Below are positions 43,522 through 48,295 of a stretch of 48,295 nt of DNA, piece by piece. Position numbers and translations under genes: made by a program. The notes beneath the pieces were generated by a model. The model saw only the letters and a program-made list of their open reading frames with translations, was not told where the DNA came from and made no database searches. The number at the start of each line of letters is the position of its first letter. The first letter of the stretch is position 1. Where the stretch lies: NCBI GenBank assembly GCA_009885995.1, contig VFJQ01000172.1, positions 1 through 48,295 of the forward strand. Direction: 5' to 3'. The DNA comes from Verrucomicrobiota bacterium (GTDB lineage: Bacteria; Verrucomicrobiota; Verrucomicrobiia; Chthoniobacterales; Chthoniobacteraceae).

Positions 43522-44913
43522 CTAAAGCTCGACGACTTCGCCCAGCTCCGGCAGGTGCGGTTTCAGCCGGTGGCGCTGTTGGATGCACCGAGCGAGCGCG
43601 GCGCGAGCGGCGTCTTCACCGTGGGTGAGGAAGACGCGCGGCTTGCTCGGCGCGATGACCTTGAACCACTCGAGCAGATCGGTCTGCCCGGCGTGCGCGC
43701 TGAAGCCGCCGAGCGTGTGAATCTTGGCTCTCACCGCGACTTTCTCGCCGAAGATGATCACGAATTTCTCGCCATCGACCAGCCTCCGCCCGAGGGAGCC
43801 GTTGCTTTGATAGCCGACGATGATCACATGCGTGCCGGGCTTCCAGAGGTTGGCCTTGAGGTGATGCACGATGCGCCCCGCATTACACATCCCGGCACCG
43901 GCCATCACGAGGCATGGGCCCGTCGCGTGATTGATGGCGCGGGATTCCTCCGCCGTGGCCGTCGGCTTGAGCGTCCGCAAATCCTCGCGCAGCGGACGTT
44001 CCTTGAGGTAGCGCAGCAAGTCGTCGTCGAAGAGCTCCGGATGTTTGGCGTAGATATTCGCGGCTTCGATCGCCATCGGGCTATCGAGGAAGATGGGGAA
44101 CGGCTTCACTTTCTTGCGCCGAAACATCTGGCTGAGCAGCAGCGTGATGAGCTGCGCGCGCCCCACGGCAAAGGTCGGCACGAGGATCTTCCCGCCGCTC
44201 GCGATGGCTTCCTGCACGATGCGCTCGAACTCCGCCACCGTCTCCGAGATCGAGCGGTGATCGCGCCCGCCGTAGGTCGATTCGAGGAAGACCAGATCGG
44301 CCCGGTGGAAGGGCTCGGCGTCGCGTAACATGAGCGCGCACTTCGGCCCGATGTCGCCGGAGAAGACGACGCGCTTGGTCCGCCCGTCTTCCTCCACGAG
44401 AAGCTGGATGCTCGCCGAGCCGAGCATGTGGCCCGATTCCGCCCAGATCGCCCGCACGCCCGGCGCGACATCGAACGGCTGCTGGTAAGGCGCGGGGCGG
44501 AGCTGCGCGATGATCGCTTCCGCATCCTCGGGCGTGTAGAGCGGTTCGGAGAGCGGCTGGCCGGCGCGCATCCGCTTGCGATTCTGGCGATCGTTGTCCG
44601 CGACGTGAAGCCGCGCGGAGTCGCGGAGGATGAGCCCCGTTAAGTCGATGGTCGCCGGCGTCGCGAAGACCGGCCCGGCGTAGCCCTGCTTCGCGAGCAG
44701 CGGCAGGCGGCCGGTGTGGTCGAGGTGCCCGTGCGTGAGTAGCACGGCGTCGAGCTTGTGGTTCGACGGAAGCGGCGGGCGGTTCAGCGCTTCGCATTTC
44801 CGGCCGCCCTGGAAGAGCCCGCAGTCCACAAGCAGGCGCGCGCACTTGGTCTGGACGATGTAGCAGGAGCCGGTGACTTCGCCGCCCGCGGCGCCGGCGA
44901 GGGTGATTTTCAT
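43522..44913 (-). CDS. Beta-CASP metallo-beta-lactamase fold hydrolase (RNA-processing type)
   Basis: The 463-residue protein has the zinc signature LTHGHLDHTGRLP (about residue 60). Further metal ligands are in SGHMLGS (about 157) and FSGDIGPKC (about 184). LESTYGGRDH (about 210) marks the beta-CASP region, and the C-terminal RMMBL-type block reads GGFSAHAGQTDLLEWF (about 400). Bacterial members act as RNA endo/exonucleases related to CPSF73, and some have DNA or other phosphodiester targets. The first residues VTGSCYIV are a typical start. It stands alone, converging on the receiver gene and 36 bases downstream of the HMA gene on the same strand. Confidence 0.92.
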   Translation of the reverse strand: MKITLAGAAGGEVTGSCYIVQTKCARLLVDCGLFQGGRKCEALNRPPLPSNHKLDAVLLTHGHLDHTGRLPLLAKQGYAGPVFATPATIDLTGLILRDSARLHVADNDRQNRKRMRAGQPLSEPLYTPEDAEAIIAQLRPAPYQQPFDVAPGVRAIWAESGHMLGSASIQLLVEEDGRTKRVVFSGDIGPKCALMLRDAEPFHRADLVFLESTYGGRDHRSISETVAEFERIVQEAIASGGKILVPTFAVGRAQLITLLLSQMFRRKKVKPFPIFLDSPMAIEAANIYAKHPELFDDDLLRYLKERPLREDLRTLKPTATAEESRAINHATGPCLVMAGAGMCNAGRIVHHLKANLWKPGTHVIIVGYQSNGSLGRRLVDGEKFVIIFGEKVAVRAKIHTLGGFSAHAGQTDLLEWFKVIAPSKPRVFLTHGEDAARAALARCIQQRHRLKPHLPELGEVVEL

Positions 44914-44949
44914 GAGGCGGGTATCGCGCGGAAGCCGCGTGAGCCGGAG

Positions 44950-45468
44950 TTACTTCGTCGCCTTGCCCGTGTAGCCGGCCTTCGCGAGTGCGGCCATCGC
45001 GTCCTTCGCGTTGAAGTCGCCCTCGATCTTGAAGCTCTCGGCGCCCTTGGCGGCGGTGTGGCTCTTCACGCCATCGACGGTGAGCACGGCCTTCTCGACG
45101 CCGGTCACGCACTTGCCGCAGCACAGATGGGTGCCGGAGACCGTGAGCGAGGTCACTTTCTCGTCCGGCGCGGTGCCGGGTTCGATCTTGATGGCGCTGT
45201 TGTCGCCCGTGCCGGTGTAGCCTGCGGCGAGGAGCGCGTCGGTGGCTTTCTGCACGTCAGCCGCGCTGTCCGCCGCGATGGTGACGCTCGTTTTGTCCAC
45301 CGTCGCGGTGGCGCCGGGCACGCTGGTGACGGCCTTCTCGATGCCCTTCGTGCAGGACTTGCAGCAGTTATGCACGCCCGAGAGCGTGACCTTCTCCGCG
45401 CCGAACGCGGAGGTCGCGCAGGCGAGGAGGGTGATGGCGAGGAGTTGGAAACGATGGGTGGTGTTCAT
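44950..45468 (-). CDS. Secreted double heavy-metal-associated (HMA) protein
   Basis: The 172-residue protein has a signal peptide (FQLLAITLLACATSAFGAEK) and two HMA-type ferredoxin folds, at about 25-90 and 105-170. Both have the metal loop in the form VHNCCKSCTKGIEKAV and THLCCGKCVTGVEKAV, that is CCxxC rather than plain CxxC. The two halves look like an internal duplication. It probably binds copper or another soft metal in the periplasm. No efflux ATPase or metal regulator is nearby. The start at 45468 is chosen because the signal peptide begins there. Confidence 0.87.
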   Translation of the reverse strand: MNTTHRFQLLAITLLACATSAFGAEKVTLSGVHNCCKSCTKGIEKAVTSVPGATATVDKTSVTIAADSAADVQKATDALLAAGYTGTGDNSAIKIEPGTAPDEKVTSLTVSGTHLCCGKCVTGVEKAVLTVDGVKSHTAAKGAESFKIEGDFNAKDAMAALAKAGYTGKATK

Positions 45469-45641
45469 GGTGAGCGCGGACGCTGCTGGTGGCGGCGAAA
45501 ATTGCAAACCACCGAATTGGGGCGGCATCGGAGTTCCATCGGTGGGCCGCAGACATTGGGCAGCTATTTTGAATCGTGGCCGCAGTCAGCCTCGCGGCAC
45601 ATTTGAGCTTCAATCCGCTCCCATCACAGCGCGATTACGAA

Positions 45642-45667
45642 TTGACAGAAGTTATACCATGTATCAT
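45642..45667 (+). promoter_or_regulatory. Candidate promoter and operator of the HigBA-type pair
   Basis: TTGACA (45642-45647) lies 52 bases before the toxin GTG; TATCAT (45662-45667) is a possible -10, though the 14-base spacer is short. The region is AT-rich and contains ATAC-CAT-GTAT (45654-45664), a small palindrome that could bind the antitoxin. Confidence 0.4.
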
Positions 45668-45693
45668 TCACTTTCCCATGACCGTCATGCTTC

Positions 45694-46014
45694 GTGGAAC
45701 TGCAAGCCTTCACCGAGGAAGTGTTGCGCGTCGCCGATGAGGAGACGCTGCGGCAGTTTCAAGCGGAACTGGCAGCCGACCCGGAAGCCGGGGATGTAAT
45801 CCGGCAATCGGGCGGGCTGCGCAAAGCGCGCATGAAGCTGCCGGGCCGGGGCAAGAGTGGCGGTGCTCGCGTGATTTACCTCTGGCTGCCGGAGGCACGC
45901 CGCGTCGTGCTTTTCATGCTCTACACCAAGGCCAGGCAAACGGACATCCCGCCCGCCTTGCTCACGCGGCTGCGGGCCGCAGTCGAAACGATCAAAGCAC
46001 ACTACCACCGATGA
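45694..46014 (+). CDS. RelE/HigB-family toxin
   Basis: The 106-residue protein begins at GTG 45694 (ELQAFTEEV). GDVIRQSGGLRKARMKLPGR (about 35-54) and GGARVIYLWLPEARRVVLFMLY (about 57-78) follow; the basic residues and aromatic strand are typical of HigB/RelE-type ribosome-dependent mRNA interferases. YTKARQTDIP near residue 78 matches the family C-terminal motif of the form Y.K..K.DL. It overlaps the HTH antitoxin by ATGA, toxin first, which is the HigBA order. The pair lies next to a tRNA gene. Confidence 0.9.
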   Translation: MELQAFTEEVLRVADEETLRQFQAELAADPEAGDVIRQSGGLRKARMKLPGRGKSGGARVIYLWLPEARRVVLFMLYTKARQTDIPPALLTRLRAAVETIKAHYHR

Positions 46015-46331
46015 AAACCAAAACGAAGAAGACCGAAATCCATTTCGATGCCGAGGCGCTCGTCGCCCGCGTCGAAGGCTTCGCCGCGGGCCGCGAACCG
46101 GCTCGCGAGCGCACCGTCAAACTCCCTCCGCCCGTGAAGCAGATGCCCGCGAAGGAAATCCGCGCCATCCGCGCACAACTCGGCTGCACGCAATTGGAGT
46201 TCGCCGCGCTGCTCAACGTGCCGAAAGTCACCGCCGTTTCGTGGGAAAACGGCACCCGCAAGCCGAGCGGTGCCGCCCTGCGCCTGCTCGCCATCGCCAA
46301 GCATCACCCCGAGGCGCTGCAAGCGGCGTAG
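46011..46331 (+). CDS. HigA-like Xre-family antitoxin
   Basis: The 106-residue protein has a flexible N-terminal half, expected to wrap the toxin, and a C-terminal helix-turn-helix. The HTH runs from IRAIRAQLGCTQLEFAALL (about 48-66) through VPKVTAVSWENGTRKPSGAAL (about 69-89), the Cro/C1 pattern with the WENGxRxP signature. It should neutralise the toxin and repress the operon. Its start overlaps the toxin stop by four bases. Confidence 0.92.
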   Translation: MKTKTKKTEIHFDAEALVARVEGFAAGREPARERTVKLPPPVKQMPAKEIRAIRAQLGCTQLEFAALLNVPKVTAVSWENGTRKPSGAALRLLAIAKHHPEALQAA

Positions 46332-46400
46332 GAACGCTCGCGCGTGCTTCGCGACACCGATTCAACCCGCATGAGTTCCAGCTTTCAGAGTAATTCCGGT

Positions 46401-46475
46401 TGGTATCCCCGGCGAGAATCGAACTCGCATTGGGCGTTTAGGAAACGCCAGTTCTATCCATTGAACTACGGGGAC
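46401..46475 (-). tRNA. tRNA-Arg(CCT)
   Basis: The minus strand folds into a complete cloverleaf: acceptor GTCCCCG with CGGGGAT (one G-T pair), D arm GTTC/GAAC, anticodon arm GGCGT-TTCCTAA-ACGCC with anticodon CCT at 46440-46442, a four-base variable loop, T arm GCGAG-TTCGAAT-CTCGC, discriminator A and an encoded CCA (46401-46403). Length is 75 nt including CCA. tRNA-Arg genes are frequent integration sites, and toxin-antitoxin and IS remnants flank it. Confidence 0.96.
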
Positions 46476-46512
46476 CAGAACGCGGCGGAAAGTAGCGCCG
46501 GCACCTCCGGAC

Positions 46513-47085
46513 TCAAGCCGGGCTTTGATGCGCCCGTCGGGCGAGCAGGCGCTGCCACTTCGCGATGAGACGGCGCAGGCCCGCGTCGAGATCGAGCGCG
46601 GCGGTTTCCTCGCCGGTGAACCAGCGCAGTTCGTGGCTCTCCTCGCTGCGCACGAAGGCGGCGGCGTCCGGCGCGATCAGCATGTAGCGCACGTCGAAGT
46701 GCTCGTGCGCCGGTTCGCCGCTGTGCGCGGGGATCGCGTGGATATCGAGGTCGAACGGGCGAGGGGACGCGAGGATCAGCCCGTCGATACCGGACTCCTC
46801 CAGCGCCTCGCGCTGCGCGACGCGGACGATGTCTTCGTCGCCGTCGCAGTGGCCGCCGAACTGCAGCCAGCGGTCGAGCTTGCGGTGATGGTGCAGCAGC
46901 GCGCGGGTGCCGTCGGCACTCACGACGAGCGCACTGCCGGTGAAGTGGCCGGGGAAACTCGTGCGCAGGAAACAATCGGGCGTGGAGTCGAGCAGGGCGA
47001 TCATCCGCTGGCGGTGGGGTTCCTCGTCGGAGCGCGCGCTCAGGTCGAGATCGGCGAGTTGCTGGCGGAGGTCGGCGCGGGTCAT
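46513..47085 (-). CDS. Nudix hydrolase
   Basis: The 190-residue protein hydrolyses a nucleoside diphosphate linked to another group. The Nudix box is present near residue 75 as GGHCDGDEDIVRVAQREALE followed by ESGIDG, with the catalytic REALEES Glu residues intact. An N-terminal helical extension (RADLRQQLADLDLSAR) and C-terminal helix lie around the domain. HFDVRYMLIAP (about 129) is a family strand. The substrate is not readable. It ends 38 bases from the 5' end of the tRNA on the same strand. Confidence 0.93.
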   Translation of the reverse strand: MTRADLRQQLADLDLSARSDEEPHRQRMIALLDSTPDCFLRTSFPGHFTGSALVVSADGTRALLHHHRKLDRWLQFGGHCDGDEDIVRVAQREALEESGIDGLILASPRPFDLDIHAIPAHSGEPAHEHFDVRYMLIAPDAAAFVRSEESHELRWFTGEETAALDLDAGLRRLIAKWQRLLARRAHQSPA

Positions 47086-47225
47086 TTCAGGGCACTCGAT
47101 ACATCGGCGAGCCCGGTTTGTGAATGTCGCTTGTGGCTGGCGGGGGCTGGGGGCGTTCTGAGAATGTCAACGTGCGGGATCGAGAGCGAGATTCACAGAC
47201 CGCCCCGAATGGCATCAGCGCAGCA

Positions 47226-47344
47226 AGAATATTCTCACGACCCTCTCACGACCCCTTTCTCCGCGACCCCTTTCTCCGGCGTCAACGCGGGGGGGGTGGC
47301 AGGAATATTCTCACGACTCCTTTCCCCGCGACCGCTTTCCCCGC
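47226..47344. repeat. Direct repeat block, copies 1 and 2
   Basis: AGAATATTCT (palindrome, 47226-47235) is followed by CACGACC and CT-rich sequence with an internal duplication of CGACCCCTTTCTC. Copy 2 (47278-47344) begins GGCGTCAACGCGGGG and contains GGAATATTCTCACGACTCC. The same order of modules recurs at 48007-48060 on the other side of the PIN gene pair. The rest of the gap 47086-47225 shows nothing recognisable. Confidence 0.8.
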
Positions 47345-47749
47345 TTAAGCCAGCAAAGCCACAAACCCCGCCTGCTCGAAATGCCGGTCGCCGGTCAGCG
47401 CCTCGGTGAGTCCTTCGTCCGCCATCACCACGAAGGAAATGCAATCCGTCAGCGACCACTCCTTGTCGAGGCGGCTGCGATAGAGCGCCAGCCCGCGCTC
47501 TACGATCTCGTCGCTCAAAGCAATCAGCTTCGTAGTTTTGGACGCACGGAGTCCTGCGATGAAACGCGCGCAGCGCTCCCTGACCCGAACCCCGGACATT
47601 CCGTCGGCCAGTTCCAGCAGCACTCCCGCCGTCGTCACTACTTCCGCGCATTTGCCTTGGGAGAGGAATTCATCAGCCCTCGCATGGTCGGCATCTCCCC
47701 GGCTCAGGAGCGCGATGTAAAAGTGCGTATCCGCAAACACGCGGCTCAT
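47345..47749 (-). CDS. PIN-domain toxin (VapC-like)
   Basis: The 134-residue protein starts at MSRVFADTHFYIALL (47749), with the first PIN acidic residue at Asp7. LLELADG near residue 43 supplies Glu/Asp, SLTDCISFVV near 98 the third and LTGDRHFEQAGF near 119 the fourth. PIN proteins cleave RNA, often tRNA, and act as toxins. The upstream gene overlaps by ATGA and encodes the likely antitoxin. The frame extends upstream but is not needed. Confidence 0.9.
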   Translation of the reverse strand: MSRVFADTHFYIALLSRGDADHARADEFLSQGKCAEVVTTAGVLLELADGMSGVRVRERCARFIAGLRASKTTKLIALSDEIVERGLALYRSRLDKEWSLTDCISFVVMADEGLTEALTGDRHFEQAGFVALLA

Positions 47750-47979
47750 CGTCCGCTGCGTTTTGGCGTGCCGTGGATGTAATGATCGTGCTCCGCTGCG
47801 AAATCCTCGGGCAGTCCGTCGATGCACCCGGCGAATTCCTTCATCCACGCGAGCGCATTGCCCGCCGGCTCCACTCCGGCGTCTTTTTCTCCAGGCAGCG
47901 TGATCTCCACTCTCGTCCCATCGGGCACGTGCATGGGCAGCTTGATCGTGTCATTCTCGACGATGGCGGTGATGCTCAT
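47746..47979 (-). CDS. Small antitoxin of the PIN pair
   Basis: The 77-residue protein starts at MSITAIVENDTIKLP (47979). The N-terminal half is a small beta unit, ENDTIKLPMHVPDGTRVEIT, resembling AF2212/DUF104-type antitoxins of PIN toxins. The C-terminal part (LAWMKEFAGCIDGLPEDFAAEH) is acidic and helical and would sit over the toxin active site. Its stop overlaps the toxin start by four bases, antitoxin first. Confidence 0.85.
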   Translation of the reverse strand: MSITAIVENDTIKLPMHVPDGTRVEITLPGEKDAGVEPAGNALAWMKEFAGCIDGLPEDFAAEHDHYIHGTPKRSGR

Positions 47980-48006
47980 GGCCGGAGGATGCACGCGGCG
48001 GCGGCG

Positions 48007-48060
48007 GGCGTCAACGCGGGGCGGGACGGCAAGAATATTCTCACGACCCCTTCTCCCCCC
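48007..48060. repeat. Direct repeat, copy 3
   Basis: GGCGTCAACGCGGGG (48007-48021) is followed by AAGAATATTCTCACGACCCC (48031-48050) and a C/T-rich end, the same module order and orientation as copy 2 at 47278-47344. It separates the PIN pair from the truncated transposase. Confidence 0.8.
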
Positions 48061-48062
48061 GC

Positions 48063-48295
48063 GATGCCGCGGCCCTCGCCCGGCTGGTCGGCGACCGCAC
48101 CGTGCATGGTAACACCACGACCAGCCGCATCGTCCGCGAACCCTCGCCGGAGGAACAGCAGCGCCGCTTCCTGAGCCGGCACCGCTCGCAGCTCATCGCC
48201 CTGCGCGGCAAGATCGAAGCGCAAGGGCGCGGGCTGATGCTCGACTTCGGGCGGCTCGATTTTCCCGATTGCTGGTGGGGCAAAAAGATGTGGCC
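48063..48295 (+). pseudogene. 5'-truncated IS110-family-like transposase, continues beyond window
   Basis: From 48063 the frame reads DAAALARLVGDRTVHG, then SRIVREPSPEEQQRRFLSRH, RGKIEAQGRGLML and CWWGKKMW, still open at the window edge. Asp followed by A-x-x-LARL, the RxPSxEEQxRR segment and the WW near the end match the middle of IS110-type DEDD transposases as I recall them. About 100 N-terminal residues are missing: the sequence upstream is the direct repeat and then the antitoxin gene on the other strand. No start codon is needed to explain it, so I treat it as a remnant. Another transposase family is possible. Confidence 0.6.

Overview
The window is a GC-rich bacterial chromosome segment with dense, mostly unidirectional gene runs, many ATGA (4-base) gene overlaps, frequent GTG starts and few clear Shine-Dalgarno sites. 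The gene set points to the PVC superphylum, most likely Verrucomicrobiota (Spartobacteria/Chthoniobacter-like): a large beta-propeller/HEAT/cytochrome c dehydrogenase of the PVC type, a DUF1552 Tat-exported protein, a neutral ceramidase-family protein, paired bactofilins, and PIG-L deacetylase next to a NagB-like deaminase. The phylum is inferred from gene content; no rRNA is present to confirm it.

Layout. 1-10.4 kb (+): a family 2 glycosyltransferase, a possible alpha/alpha-toroid protein, a small membrane-anchored protein, then ceramidase-like protein, PVC dehydrogenase, Gfo/Idh/MocA oxidoreductase, PIG-L deacetylase and a glucosamine-6-phosphate deaminase-like protein. This reads as a glycan and amino-sugar module. 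10.4-19.4 kb: envelope polysaccharide genes (two GT39/ArnT-like membrane proteins, a membrane GT2, a NodB-like protein), a thiamine-diphosphate 2-keto-acid decarboxylase and an NtrC-type sigma-54 activator. 19.5-23.0 kb (+): two bactofilins, one with zinc ribbons, a sugar-phosphate isomerase-like protein, an exported MsrA and a YhbY RNA-binding protein. 23.0-26.7 kb (-): a compact operon of ECF sigma factor, membrane partner, extremely charged repetitive secreted protein and a PDZ protein. 27.0-30.6 kb (-): HEAT-repeat protein and DUF1552 protein. 30.7-31.3 kb: a non-coding repeat island with an 18-unit, exactly 21-bp array and two perfect hairpins. 31.3-31.8 kb: two small AT-richer genes of foreign appearance. 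31.9-35.7 kb (-): gatC-gatA, a small ORF and a TPR protein. 35.9-43.5 kb (+): four two-component signalling genes in a row (hybrid kinase, REC-kinase-REC, REC-PAS-PAS-kinase, single REC) with no DNA-binding output. 43.5-45.5 kb (-): beta-CASP metallo-hydrolase and a double-HMA metal-binding protein. 45.6-48.3 kb: an accessory zone with a HigBA-type toxin-antitoxin pair, tRNA-Arg(CCT), a Nudix hydrolase, a PIN toxin-antitoxin pair bracketed by direct repeats, and a 5'-truncated IS110-like transposase running off the end.

The strongest candidates for undescribed biology are the ECF sigma/disordered-protein/PDZ operon, the 21-bp array beside DUF1552, the two-hairpin REP-like element found both inside a glycosyltransferase gene and in front of the HEAT gene, and the PIN toxin-antitoxin cassette between direct repeats.
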